Shown: positions 52,727 through 63,400 of the stretch, one piece after another | Numbering within the stretch: the stretch's first letter is position 1 | How the letters are laid out: every line of letters begins with the position of its first letter | Assembly (NCBI GenBank): GCA_028291545.1 | Contig: JAQGHR010000068.1 | Location: 1-64,000 of the forward strand | Direction: 5' to 3' | DNA: 64,000 bases | Source: Planctomycetota bacterium | GTDB taxonomy: Bacteria; Planctomycetota; Planctomycetia; Isosphaerales; Isosphaeraceae | Program-made: the position numbers and the translations under genes | The notes under the pieces: model-generated | Told to the model about the DNA's origin: nothing | What the model saw: only the letters and a program-made list of their open reading frames with translations | Databases searched by the model: none

Positions 52727-53422
52727 CTACTTTGTCTTCTCGTTCTTGCGGCGTTCCGCCTCGGCCAGGACTGATTCGGGATCGTCGTTGAACAGATCCT
52801 TGCAGCCCGAGCAGCATACATAGTAGGTCTTGCCCTTGTAGCTCACGGGCATCGTGCCCCGGCCCTCGGTCACGATGCACACGGGGGACGAATCGCCTGC
52901 AGCGAAGGCCACCCCCTGGCGCGTGAAGCCGACCTCTCCGAGCCGAGCGAGCCCGCCGGAGGGGTCTTTGCCCTCCAGGAGCAGCAAGAACCGCGTGTCG
53001 TGCAACGGGGTGAGTGTGATCTTCGACAGGCCGTCTTCGACGGCGGTCTCGGAGGTCAGCACGAGGATATTGCGAGCACCGATCCTGCCGGAAAAGGCTC
53101 GTTTCGACCCGTCGGCCAGGATTCCTTCCAGCGCGAACGAGCCGCCATCCTTGCCGGGACGGAGGACCGCCGAGCGGAGATATTTGCCCTTCTCCGACGA
53201 GAAACCGAGCGCGGCGTTGTCGTTCGTGAGCTTCCACGCCCACGAACCCGCCTCGATCCATGCGCCGCGAGCGCTGCCGCGCTGAGGCTGACCGGTGCCT
53301 TTCCATTCACCGACAAGCCCGGCAAACGGCTTCAACGCGGCCTGGTCGGCGGCCCGCTTCGGGGCCGGATCGCCGAACAGGGCCGACGTCACGAGGATCA
53401 TGGCTGCGAGTTTCGAGCCCAT
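52727..53422 (-). CDS. Exported protein with C-terminal TRASH/YHS-like metal-binding tail
   Basis: 231 residues. A signal peptide (MGSKLAAMILVTSALFG) precedes a beta-rich domain (about 30-185; LVGEWKGTGQPQRG, ALEGILADGSKRAFSGRIGA, DTRFLLLLEGKDPSGG) that resembles heme-free nitrobindin/DUF-type barrels. The C-terminal 50 residues carry VSYKGKTYYVCCSGCKDLF, the cysteine pattern of TRASH and YHS metal-binding domains (C-C-x-x-C). This combination of an exported barrel and a metal-sensing tail suggests a periplasmic metal-binding role, possibly copper. It overlaps the zinc-ribbon membrane protein gene by 25 bases. Confidence 0.75.
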   Translation of the reverse strand: MGSKLAAMILVTSALFGDPAPKRAADQAALKPFAGLVGEWKGTGQPQRGSARGAWIEAGSWAWKLTNDNAALGFSSEKGKYLRSAVLRPGKDGGSFALEGILADGSKRAFSGRIGARNILVLTSETAVEDGLSKITLTPLHDTRFLLLLEGKDPSGGLARLGEVGFTRQGVAFAAGDSSPVCIVTEGRGTMPVSYKGKTYYVCCSGCKDLFNDDPESVLAEAERRKNEKTK

Positions 53423-54006
53423 CGAATGGCGTCCAATGTGCAGAAGAACGAGTGTGTGACCTTCTGTTTAACACCGACGAGCGCACGGCGAGTCGCTCGG
53501 GGCCTGGCCGAGGTGGCTCGCGGATCTTCACCGGACCATCCGGCCTCGCCGACCGCGATTGCTACCGGTTCGGGGGCCAGGGCCTCGCGATCGACCTTGC
53601 CGCGAAGGAGAGTCCCGACGGTCAGGGTCTCGGGCGAATCCGTTATCGGCACGATCGGTCCATCCGACCAGGTGGAGACGGGCCGAGTCTTGTGAAAACG
53701 GCAATCGTCCTCGGGTCCGGAGGCGTCCCAGAGGCGGCCCAGGCCGTACCGCTTCATCCTCTGGCCGCAGGCACTGCACCGGAAGAAATGGTCGCCGAAA
53801 GAGACGGTCGCCACGCGTGCCACCGGGCCTTTGTCGCAGACGGGGCAGTGTTTGGAATAGAGGGCCACGACCAGGGTCCTCGCCACAATGGCGATCCCGA
53901 TCACAATCCAGCCGAAGAGCTCGATCCGGCTCAGGTAACGCGCTCGGAACAGCCAGAGGCTGAGCGCGACCACCACGGACACCATCATCAGGCGGCCGAT
54001 CGTCAT
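53398..54006 (-). CDS. Membrane protein with zinc-ribbon motif
   Basis: 202 residues from ATG 54006 (MTIGRLMMVSVVVALSLWLF). Its start resembles a common planctomycete N-terminus (M...RLM..V...A). Other ATGs at 54045 and 54054 are possible. Two membrane segments (about 6-20 and 30-50) are followed by a zinc ribbon, CPVCDKGPVARVATVSFGDH and FRCSACGQRMKRYG with two CxxC pairs, then a disordered basic tail. Function unknown; the ribbon probably holds structural zinc. It ends within the next gene's start, so the pair is one unit. Confidence 0.7.
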   Translation of the reverse strand: MTIGRLMMVSVVVALSLWLFRARYLSRIELFGWIVIGIAIVARTLVVALYSKHCPVCDKGPVARVATVSFGDHFFRCSACGQRMKRYGLGRLWDASGPEDDCRFHKTRPVSTWSDGPIVPITDSPETLTVGTLLRGKVDREALAPEPVAIAVGEAGWSGEDPRATSARPRATRRALVGVKQKVTHSFFCTLDAIRWARNSQP

Positions 54007-54144
54007 GCCCCGTGGCCAAGATCGCAAGACGGCGGATCGTCCCATCCACGTCATCCTCAAACGGAGGCGAGCCTGGTCTCAAGCGGTGTGCCGCACCCGA
54101 TCGATCGATTATCCGCAACCGGTCGGTCGTTGCCCACCCTCCAC

Positions 54145-55791
54145 TCAGCGCCGAATCTCGGTTCCGCGCCGGCTCGCGACGTGTCGAGGTAGGAATTCAT
54201 AGAGGACGAACCGGTCCTCAAAGATCCCGGCGCGGTTGACCACGCCTCGATTCGCATACAGCACGCGACGCGACTGTAGCTCAAACCGCTTGGACATCTC
54301 CGCCTTCCAGGCATTCAGCCCCGGTGCGTCGCCGGTACGCTCCTGGAACACGACCACGCGCAAAGGGCGATCCGGCGCGACGGATTCAAGTCGCGCCGGC
54401 TCCTTCCTGCGATGTCGGGGCGAATAGATCGCCTGGTAGCAAAGATACAGTGCGGAGCGATCGTTACGCCAACCCGTGGGATCGAGCCTGACGCCGAAAT
54501 CCGTGCGGGCGCAGGCGATTTCGACGCCCGAGGCCGCGTCCGTCCAGAACCGGCGAGCGAAGTCACGGCACTCGCGGTCATAGATCGACTTGTAGGGGTG
54601 CGTGACATCCCAACCGAGGAGTCCGAGGCCCACGATCGCGAGCGAGCCGAGAATCAGGCCGGTCGCGTGCCGTTTCAGACGATCGCGCGGGACGCGAGCG
54701 AGCAGCACGGCCGCGCCCAGCCCCGCCATCAGGCCGATCGCCGGGGCAACGTATTGCATCGTACGGGCGCTTCCTCCATAGGGGTAGCGGCCCAGGAACG
54801 CCGCCGTCAAACCCAGGGCGAATGGGACCAGGAGGAGCGCCAGGACCGACTTCGATCCTCGGCGCAGATACGCGACGATCGCCGCCAGACACAGTCCCGC
54901 CGTGAGCGTGCTCGCCCCGTTCTCGCCGCCCGCCGGATAGGCGAACATGTGGCTGGTGTGGACCGTCGCAAGCCAGGTCACGAGCGCAGCCGCGCCGCGC
55001 GGAGGGAACGCGTCTGCCCAGTAGCCCTTCATCATGTCCATCACGTTGTCACTTTGCGATTTCGTGACGACGCGGAGGAGGATGAGGAAGGCCGCAAGCG
55101 TCGCGATTCCAAAGCACGCGAATGCGGCCATCGCGGCTGGTCGCCGCGTTTTCGCGACCGGGACGAGCAGGCTGAAGCCGACCCCGGCCGCGACGAAGAT
55201 CGCGGGATGAGAAACGCCGACCGCGATCGGGCCGAGGACGCAAAGCCCCAGGAGATATCGGACCTGATCCGGCCGCCTCAACCATTCGATCGCGAGGGCG
55301 AGCAGTCCGAGGGCGACCAGGAAATCGGTCGCGTAAGGCTTGATCTCGCCGCCATAGCGGATCGGATAGAAGCCGACGGCGAGGATCGCGACGGCGAGAA
55401 CCAGCGCCGGCCCGCGCAATAATCGACCCGCGACGTGCCGGAACAGGAACAGGCCGGCGATCGAGGAGAGCGTCGGGATCAGGCGGAGCGAGAATTCCGA
55501 GAAGCCCAGCGCCAGCGAGACCGCTTTCTCCGCCCAGAGGAACAACAGCGGGCAAACCTGCTGATAATGGAGTGGGCGGATCAGATCGGCGAAATCGCGA
55601 TCGATGAGGTTCGAGGCCAGGAACGCTTCATCGCCCCAGAGCGGATGATGCAGGGCGTATCGGACAACGCGTAGCAGGGCGCCGAGTGCGAGGAATCCGC
55701 GCGTCCATGCGGCGACACGGCCGGCTGGCCACGCGGGGTCGTCCCCGACGCGAGCGCCGGAGAGGCGGAGATCAATGGGGATCGTATCCAC
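54145..55791 (-). CDS. GT39-like (PMT/ArnT superfamily) membrane glycosyltransferase
   Basis: 548 residues from GTG 55791 with about ten hydrophobic segments. After the first membrane segment comes HHPLWGDEAFLASN, the acidic-pair loop (DE) that binds metal or lipid-phosphate sugar in GT-C enzymes. Other family-like features are the loop GGEIKPYATDFLVALGLLAL and the C-terminal soluble region (430-548). It probably moves a sugar from a polyprenyl phosphate onto protein or lipid; the acceptor is unknown. Surface modification is likely for a planctomycete envelope. No operon partner adjoins it. Confidence 0.75.
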   Translation of the reverse strand: MDTIPIDLRLSGARVGDDPAWPAGRVAAWTRGFLALGALLRVVRYALHHPLWGDEAFLASNLIDRDFADLIRPLHYQQVCPLLFLWAEKAVSLALGFSEFSLRLIPTLSSIAGLFLFRHVAGRLLRGPALVLAVAILAVGFYPIRYGGEIKPYATDFLVALGLLALAIEWLRRPDQVRYLLGLCVLGPIAVGVSHPAIFVAAGVGFSLLVPVAKTRRPAAMAAFACFGIATLAAFLILLRVVTKSQSDNVMDMMKGYWADAFPPRGAAALVTWLATVHTSHMFAYPAGGENGASTLTAGLCLAAIVAYLRRGSKSVLALLLVPFALGLTAAFLGRYPYGGSARTMQYVAPAIGLMAGLGAAVLLARVPRDRLKRHATGLILGSLAIVGLGLLGWDVTHPYKSIYDRECRDFARRFWTDAASGVEIACARTDFGVRLDPTGWRNDRSALYLCYQAIYSPRHRRKEPARLESVAPDRPLRVVVFQERTGDAPGLNAWKAEMSKRFELQSRRVLYANRGVVNRAGIFEDRFVLYEFLPRHVASRRGTEIRR

Positions 55792-55869
55792 AGGTCATCC
55801 ACGTCGGCGTGCGAGGATCGGGCAGGCATCGCTCCCCGGAGAGAGCGATGCACGGCGGTGACGGCGTCG

Positions 55870-57276
<1,407 letters not shown>

Positions 57277-57384
57277 GATCTGTCTCCTCCGTGAGACGTA
57301 CCCTGTTCTGTCGTGTCTGGTTTCCTCGCGACGAGCCGGGCCGCCCGATCCATTCGGAGCAGCCCGATTCTCGCGGTGGTTCGC

Positions 57385-57852
57385 TTACTCGCCCGACTTG
57401 CGCTTCATCGTGAAACAGAGTTGCTTCTCGCCCGCCCTGGTCCGGAATTCGGTCGGGACGATGCCGCCCTCGTAACAGTAGCAGAGTCGCACCCTGTCGC
57501 CGTCCCGCTCGATGATCCCGACGGCCTTCTGGCCTTTCCGGCCGCGAGGACCGCCGGTCTCGGTCATCGTGATCCTGGCCGGCTTGGCCTTCGTGTCGAG
57601 CTTGTACTTGGTCACGTACACCTCTTTGTTGTCTCTGTCCACCATGACAATGTCGTCGTCCGTGATTCGCACGATGGAGCCCTTGATGTGATCCTCGGGA
57701 ACCGGCTTGCCGTTGTCCTCGCCGGAAATCAGTTCGTAGTTTCCGACCAGGCTGGCCTTATCCGTATCCTTCGCGATGCTCTTGGACTCCTGGCTCCTCG
57801 CCGATCCCGCCAACATCAACATCCCCAATCCGATCGCGGCCATGATTTTCAT
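57385..57852 (-). CDS. TIGR03067-like secreted protein
   Basis: 155 residues from ATG 57852. A signal peptide (MKIMAAIGLGMLMLAGSARS) leads to a lipocalin-like beta-barrel with LVGNYELISGEDNGKPVPED, ITDDDIVMVDRDNKEVYVTKY and VRLCYCYEGGIVPTEFRT. The pattern (W/Y-E...SGE.NGKP.P near the start) matches the TIGR03067 family common in planctomycetes. Function unknown. It lies between a histidine kinase gene and its response regulator gene. Confidence 0.75.
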   Translation of the reverse strand: MKIMAAIGLGMLMLAGSARSQESKSIAKDTDKASLVGNYELISGEDNGKPVPEDHIKGSIVRITDDDIVMVDRDNKEVYVTKYKLDTKAKPARITMTETGGPRGRKGQKAVGIIERDGDRVRLCYCYEGGIVPTEFRTRAGEKQLCFTMKRKSGE

Positions 57853-57941
57853 AATGCTCGTCCCCTGGGGTGAGCTGGGCTGGGGACGCTCCGGCGGTCC
57901 CCCAGGGGGTCCAGGTACAAATCGGGTGCCGTACCGTTGCA

Positions 57942-59540
57942 TCAGGCCGCCCGTGACCCGACCGACCCTGTCGCGGCACTCTCCTCGGTTGAACGTACTG
58001 GCAAGCGGACCGTGAAGGTGGCCCCCTGCCCTTCGCCGGGGCTGTCGGCCGTGATCACGCCCTGGTGCTGACTGACGATGTTATGGGTGATCGAGAGACC
58101 CAAACCCGTCCCCTTGCCAACCTTGCGGCGGGTGAAGAAGGGCTCAAAAATGTTCTCCAGGACCTCGGGAGGCATCCCGCAGCCGTCGTCGGCGAAGACC
58201 ATCTCGGCCATCCCCTCGGCGTGACGGAGTTCGATGCGAAGCGTACCGGCCGGTTCCATGCAGTCGAGCGCGTTGACCACGAGGTTCAGGACGACCTGCT
58301 TGATCTCCTGCTCGTCCGCGTGGGCCAGGACGGCTTCGCGTGGCGAGAAGGCGATATGCTTGCCACGGTACTTGCCCATGTGGCGGACCATCTCCACGAC
58401 GCCCTGGATGAGCGAGGCGAGATCGGTCCGGGCGCGCTGGATCTCTCCGCAGCGGGAGAAATCGAGCAATTTTTCCGTGATCCGCTTACACCGGAAGGCT
58501 TCTTCCTGGATCATTCGCAGGTAGTTGGCGACGACCTTCGAGTCGGCCGTCTCCTGCTTCGCGAGGAGGGCGCTGAGGCGGCTTTCGAGCGCCTCCGAGC
58601 AGAAGGCGATCGAGGCCAGCGGGTTGTTGATCTCGTGGGCCACGCCAGCGGCGAGGTAGCCGACGCCCGCCAGGCGTTCGGAACGCACGAGCTGGCGGCT
58701 ACGCTCCTGAACCTGGCGTTCGAGGTCGGCGTAGGTGGCGCTCAGCCGTGCGGTCATGTCGTTGAACGCCTCGGCCAGGGCCTGCATCTCATCGCCGGTG
58801 GTCAGGTCGATGTGGTAGTCGAAAGAGCCACGCGCCACGCGACGCACGCCCCGTTGCAGCAAGCGAACCGGGTAGAGGACCCAGCGATGGAACAACGCCG
58901 CCAGCCCGCAGAGCATGCCGATGACGGCCAGGGCGGAGGTCCAGACGATCACGCGGCTGGACTCGTACTGGCTCTTGGACATCTTGAGGACTTCGAAGAA
59001 GTCGCGGTGCAAGATCTCCGGCAACTGCATGACCCGCCCATTGAGCCGGTCGATCCGCGAGGCCAGGTCGTTCCTGGCCTCGACCGACCCGGGCTCGGGA
59101 TGTTCGCGGACGTAATGTGTCGTGCCGGGGAGGACCGGGCCGATTTTCTCGCCGGGATTCAGTTCCGAGAGGATCGCGGTCAGGTCGTTGTCGATCCGGA
59201 ACGCCAGACCAAGCTCGTCGCCGATGTCCGAACGATTGCCTCGCCCGAGGTTTTCTCGGAGTTGCTCGCAATACGCCTTGAGCGCCTCGCGGGCATCTTT
59301 GACCTTGCGGCTCAGGTCCGCGCGATCGGCCGCGCTGTCCGTGCGGAGGGCGTCGATCTGGACGCTGAGCTTGAGCAATTTCGCCGACCAACCCAGCTCG
59401 CGAAGCTGATCGGTCAGGATCAGGTTGCTGGAGTGGAACGAGTGCAGCCCGAAGATCGAGCCGCCCATCAAGGTGAGCATCATCCCGATCACCAGGCTGA
59501 GCCCGGCGATCAGCTTGACGCGGATGGGCCATTTCGGCAC
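57942..59540 (-). CDS. Membrane-bound sensor histidine kinase
   Basis: 532 residues from GTG 59540, with GGGAGG six bases upstream. A membrane segment (8-30, VKLIAGLSLVIGMMLTLMGG) and a second (about 197-217, VIVWTSALAVIGMLCGLAAL) enclose a helical sensor domain of four-helix type. HAMP follows (about 220-270), then the H-box GVAHEINNPLASIAF, N-box VLNLVVNALDC and the ATP-binding G boxes ADDGCGMPPEV, GKGTGLGLSI. The signal is unknown; periplasmic sensing is likely. It probably phosphorylates the NtrC-family regulator encoded downstream. Confidence 0.92.
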   Translation of the reverse strand: MPKWPIRVKLIAGLSLVIGMMLTLMGGSIFGLHSFHSSNLILTDQLRELGWSAKLLKLSVQIDALRTDSAADRADLSRKVKDAREALKAYCEQLRENLGRGNRSDIGDELGLAFRIDNDLTAILSELNPGEKIGPVLPGTTHYVREHPEPGSVEARNDLASRIDRLNGRVMQLPEILHRDFFEVLKMSKSQYESSRVIVWTSALAVIGMLCGLAALFHRWVLYPVRLLQRGVRRVARGSFDYHIDLTTGDEMQALAEAFNDMTARLSATYADLERQVQERSRQLVRSERLAGVGYLAAGVAHEINNPLASIAFCSEALESRLSALLAKQETADSKVVANYLRMIQEEAFRCKRITEKLLDFSRCGEIQRARTDLASLIQGVVEMVRHMGKYRGKHIAFSPREAVLAHADEQEIKQVVLNLVVNALDCMEPAGTLRIELRHAEGMAEMVFADDGCGMPPEVLENIFEPFFTRRKVGKGTGLGLSITHNIVSQHQGVITADSPGEGQGATFTVRLPVRSTEESAATGSVGSRAA

Positions 59541-59717
59541 GACGACCTCCCTGTCTTTCGGACGAAACTCGGCGGTGTCTCGCCGCGCTCTGGCCTTCCT
59601 CTTGAAGGCGGTTCGGCATGACCAAGTCGGACTCTACCAGAAGCCCCGAAATCGCTCAAACGGAGTTCGCCCGGATTTCCTCAAGTCCGTTCGGCCCGGA
59701 ACCGATGCGAAGGCCCC

Positions 59718-61184
59718 CTAACGCGCACCGGCTTCGCCCGAAGCCAGGAAGACCGCGATGGCCGAGGCGGTGGCGAGGCCAACGACCAGCGCCCAGCGTA
59801 GCCGGGCAATCCGGAGCTGGAACTTTTTTTCCGCGTCGGGCTGGTATTCGAGACCTTCCAGGAACGCGATCCGCTTCGCGATGCTGCCGTGCCTCCACGA
59901 CCTGGCCCGGGGGGACATCCCGTTCAACGCGGCCACATTCCCCAGGGCATTCGCGAAGATCCGGATACCCACGGGACAGAGCGTTCGGACGGCCCGATCA
60001 GGCGCGTCCGGCGCGTTCATGTCGCGATGAGGAGGGCACTCATGTTGATCGCAGGACACCGCGCGGGCACCGAACACGTCGGCCTGACGTTCGAAGCGTC
60101 GCGAGAGGAACCCGAACACGACGAAAAAATAGAGACCGCAGATCGCGAGAAGTAAGACCTGTTCCACCGTCCCGAGGGTCGCCTCGGGGAGCCATCGCGC
60201 GAGGGAAGCGTCAATATTCCAGATACGAGCCACCAGGGCACCGCACATGGTCAGCAGGCCCATGCTGCCGAGCAGGAACAGGCCGAAATACGGGAGGTGT
60301 CGGTGTGCGATGTGGCCGACCTCATGCCCGAAGACCGCTTCAATTTCATGTTCGTCGAGCAGCTCTATCATCGCGTCCGTGATCAAGACGTAGCGGAACC
60401 AGGGCACCGAGCCCGTGACTCCGGCATTCACGATCACGCCGCCGGTGTCCCAGACGAGGATGTCCGAACAACGGAACCGCAGGCGTCGCGAGAGCCGTTC
60501 CAGGCGGTCTCTCAGGGGGCCGGCTTCCATGCGGCGCGTGGGCCAGGTCAGCCGGACGAAGGCGGGGGAGAGGATGAACACCAGGGCCGCGATCAGGCAG
60601 GTTCCGCCGAACTGGATCGTCGGGTCCTCAAATCCCTGCGGCATCTTCCACCGCAGGACGTCCCGGCCGAGGACGTAAATCGAGGCGACCGGGAGGACCA
60701 TCCCGAACGACTGGCGCGACTTTCGGAACAGATAGGCGGCCATCCCGCGATCGGCAATCCCCGGTCTCAGGGCCCGCTCGGCCGCATACAGCCCGCACCA
60801 GGCCAGGAACTGGCCGGCAAGATAGGGCATCAGAACCGCGAATTCCTCGATGAAGATCGTGCCTCGCAGGCCCAAACCCCAATCCACCACGCGCGGCCAG
60901 TCGATCCAGCACAGAGTCCAGGCAAAGACCGTCAGGCCCAGCCCTACGACGGTCCGGAGGCCCCACACGAAGACGCCGCGCGTTCGGGCCTGCGCCCCTC
61001 CGGAACGCTTCACACGGAGCGCGACGACCATCCCGAACGCGGTGCCGACCGCCCCGACCAGGACGACCCCCAGGCCGGTCTCCACGAGCCGTCGGATCAG
61101 GTCGGAATTTGAGAGCGACCGAGCTTCCGTCGGCAGACCCAGGCCGAATGCCAGCACCATCGCAAGTAACAAGGGGATGGGCAT
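59718..61184 (-). CDS. M48-family membrane metallopeptidase
   Basis: 488 residues. The zinc motif HEVGH is at 287-291 (EAVFGHEVGHIAHRH), and the third ligand is probably the E in RRFERQADVFGA. About eight hydrophobic segments surround it (residues 1-20, 35-58, 74-95, 112-132, 160-175, 195-210, 300-320 and 345-362). M48 enzymes clip misfolded or prenylated membrane proteins; the HtpX/Ste24 branch is the nearest. The C-terminal part (about 400-460) is a further soluble and hydrophobic region. No partner gene adjoins. Confidence 0.82.
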   Translation of the reverse strand: MPIPLLLAMVLAFGLGLPTEARSLSNSDLIRRLVETGLGVVLVGAVGTAFGMVVALRVKRSGGAQARTRGVFVWGLRTVVGLGLTVFAWTLCWIDWPRVVDWGLGLRGTIFIEEFAVLMPYLAGQFLAWCGLYAAERALRPGIADRGMAAYLFRKSRQSFGMVLPVASIYVLGRDVLRWKMPQGFEDPTIQFGGTCLIAALVFILSPAFVRLTWPTRRMEAGPLRDRLERLSRRLRFRCSDILVWDTGGVIVNAGVTGSVPWFRYVLITDAMIELLDEHEIEAVFGHEVGHIAHRHLPYFGLFLLGSMGLLTMCGALVARIWNIDASLARWLPEATLGTVEQVLLLAICGLYFFVVFGFLSRRFERQADVFGARAVSCDQHECPPHRDMNAPDAPDRAVRTLCPVGIRIFANALGNVAALNGMSPRARSWRHGSIAKRIAFLEGLEYQPDAEKKFQLRIARLRWALVVGLATASAIAVFLASGEAGAR

Positions 61185-61276
61185 GCGGGAGGTCCGACGG
61201 GAAACGGTGTGCGATCAAGACGATTCGACGGACCTGGAGTCGATCCGGAAGCCAGGATTCGAGACGACGGCTCCGC

Positions 61277-61960
61277 TTACATCGCCATGCCGACCAGGAC
61301 AAGTTGCGCGGCCAGCGGCACGGGCGAGGCCTCACCCTTGACCGAGAGGGGAAAGCTCAGGACGGCTCCCCAGGTATTCTTGGCCTCGTCACGAACGATC
61401 ACGGGAGTCGCCTTCACGTCCTTCGGCGTTGCCAGGAGCATCAGCACCGCCGGATGACCCGAGCCCGCCGTTTCCGCGCTCCTGGTCTCCAGGGTCTTCT
61501 TCGGGAGTGCGGCGATCTCGCCGTCTTTCGCCGCGGGCAGGAGAAGTGCGTAATCGCGATTCGGGCTGACCCCGAGATGGTCACCGTTGACCGGCTGGAG
61601 GCCATAGCGAATCGTGTAGAGACCGGGAGGGATGGTCTGATCGCGATAGTCGTGGCCCTCGCCGACAAACCGGGCGACTCCAAGCAATTCCCCTTCGGCG
61701 AGCTCGGGAAACTGAATGGTCCCTTTCGCCCCCGATGGCTTGCCGGTGGCCGGGATCGCTTTCCTCGTCCAGATCTCGACGAACGGCTTTCCCTTCGCGT
61801 CGAGCACCCGCACGCCCTCGTTCGCAATCGCCTCCTTGACGGGGGCGGCCAGACCGGCCGGAGCGGCGGATTTCAGGGCCTCGACCGAGTACGACTCCTG
61901 GCCCCGGGCGGTCGGGATCAGGATAACGACGGCGAGAGCGAGCGCGCGGAGCACATGCAT
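61277..61960 (-). CDS. Exported protein of unknown function
   Basis: 227 residues with a signal peptide (MHVLRALALAVVILIPTARG). The mature domain contains KGKPFVEIWTRKAIPATG, ELLGVARFVGEGHDYRDQTI, PPGLYTIRYGLQPVNGDHLG and LMLLATPKDVKATPVI. The fold looks like a beta-sandwich; LYTIRYG..P..GDH is reminiscent of the DUF2911/PliI-type domain, but I do not claim that. It probably lies in the periplasm. No operon partner. Confidence 0.65.
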   Translation of the reverse strand: MHVLRALALAVVILIPTARGQESYSVEALKSAAPAGLAAPVKEAIANEGVRVLDAKGKPFVEIWTRKAIPATGKPSGAKGTIQFPELAEGELLGVARFVGEGHDYRDQTIPPGLYTIRYGLQPVNGDHLGVSPNRDYALLLPAAKDGEIAALPKKTLETRSAETAGSGHPAVLMLLATPKDVKATPVIVRDEAKNTWGAVLSFPLSVKGEASPVPLAAQLVLVGMAM

Positions 61961-62082
61961 GGAGTTCGTCCTGGATGGCGACGGTGGTTCTCAGGGGAAA
62001 CGTCGGCCCGTCACCCTCGATCGATATCGAAAGTGACGGGCCGAGTTTACCCCATGAGACGAGTGGCATCGAGAGCGCGGAA

Positions 62083-62778
62083 TCAATAGGCGAAATGACC
62101 CACGAAGCTGCTCCGGCAATTCGGGTCGTTCCAGGTCGTGCCGAGCTGCTTGCCCTTGAAGTTGTGGCTGAGGGTGTAGGCCGGCAAGGCCGTGACGCCC
62201 TTCGAGAGCGGGGCGTATTCCACGACCTCGTTTCCGCAGGCGTGATCGTCCTCGTCGAGCGGACGGGTCAAGATCTCCGCGAGGCCCGGCACCCAGACGC
62301 TGGCGCGAGGCGCCTTCGGCATTCCGTGGTGAGGGGATGCGACGGACCTCTGATCGTCGTGACCTTCCATGTCCTCGACCGTCAGGTTGATCCTGGCGGT
62401 CCGGACATCCTCAACTTTCGACAGACGCTCCCCGCCCAGGGCCTTGGCCAGGGCGATCAAGGCCTTTTGCTGGCCGGGAGTTGCCGAACGATCGACGATC
62501 AGGACGGACCTGGCCCCCGTGGGGACGTCCTTCGAGAATGTGTTCGTCCCCTTGACGGCCGCGGCAACGACCAGGCCGCTCAGATCCTCGCCTTCGTAGC
62601 GGCCCTCGGTGATCTTCCAGGCCATCACGGCATGATCGCCCGTGATGAAGACCTCGGCATTGGAGAAGCACGGGCCGGTGTAGACGTCGGCCGTGCGCGC
62701 CTCGACGTAGTCGCCCTTGACCTGAGGAGCCGCGGCCAGAATCAGGGCACCGAAGAGCGTGGAAAACGCAGTGAGCAT
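62083..62778 (-). CDS. DUF1326-like exported protein
   Basis: 231 residues from ATG 62778. After a signal peptide (MLTAFSTLFGALILAAAPQV) comes DYVEARTADVYTGPCFSNAE with the cysteine that opens the DUF1326 domain, and later ITEGRYEGEDLSGLVVAAAV. The family is common in planctomycetes and often exported; its function is unknown. The C-terminal region (EYAPLSKGVTALPAYTLSHN) completes the fold. The upstream frame is open but has no good start. Confidence 0.72.
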   Translation of the reverse strand: MLTAFSTLFGALILAAAPQVKGDYVEARTADVYTGPCFSNAEVFITGDHAVMAWKITEGRYEGEDLSGLVVAAAVKGTNTFSKDVPTGARSVLIVDRSATPGQQKALIALAKALGGERLSKVEDVRTARINLTVEDMEGHDDQRSVASPHHGMPKAPRASVWVPGLAEILTRPLDEDDHACGNEVVEYAPLSKGVTALPAYTLSHNFKGKQLGTTWNDPNCRSSFVGHFAY

Positions 62779-62948
62779 CCGTAAGACTCCCGGCCGGACG
62801 GGCCGATCGAGGCGGGATCGTGCGTGAGAAATCCTAGGTCGATTGTGCGTCCGCGCAATGGGAGAAGTCAAGGGCCGGCGGTGAGCGACGTGTGTCGTGC
62901 CGCCCGGCTCCAGGCGGGACCGGCTTGTGAGACAGATCGTCAAACGAG

Positions 62949-63323
62949 CTAGCGATTGCGCGATTCGCTCGACCCGCCGGAGGCGAGAACCTGGCTCTTG
63001 ATCTGATCGAGTGCGGCCGCGTACTGGTTCCGTTCGTCCTGATAGGCCGTGATGCTCCGCTCGAGACGATCGTTGGTCTCTTCGAGGGCCGTGAGACGGC
63101 GGGCGTCCTCGACAGAACGGGCGGCCATGTCGCGATTCTGGGTGCGGAGCCGGGCCGCGAGATCCTTGGTCTGGGAGAGCTCGGCCTGGAGCGCGAGACT
63201 TTGCTGACGGCAATCTTCCATCTGCCCGCGTGGGACCGAGGCGCAGCCGGCCAGGGCCACGCCCAGCGCGATCACGCCCGCGCCTCGTGGCCCGCGGCCC
63301 CTCGATCGTCTCGTCCGCTCCAT
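62949..63323 (-). CDS. Small lipoprotein with coiled coil
   Basis: 124 residues from ATG 63323. The signal sequence ends in a lipobox, VALAGCAS, so the mature protein should be lipid-anchored at C31-32. The rest is one long coiled coil (SLALQAELSQTKDLAARLRT; LEETNDRLERSITAYQDERN). It resembles small Lpp-like or TolB-adjacent spacers but has no recognised family. It lies upstream of an acidic membrane protein gene on the same strand. Confidence 0.68.
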   Translation of the reverse strand: MERTRRSRGRGPRGAGVIALGVALAGCASVPRGQMEDCRQQSLALQAELSQTKDLAARLRTQNRDMAARSVEDARRLTALEETNDRLERSITAYQDERNQYAAALDQIKSQVLASGGSSESRNR

Positions 63324-63400
63324 CGGTTCCGACTCCTTTCGGAACGCCGGCCCGGCCGGATGGGCGGGAGTTTCCGCCACCCGACCGAGCGTCGATCCGA

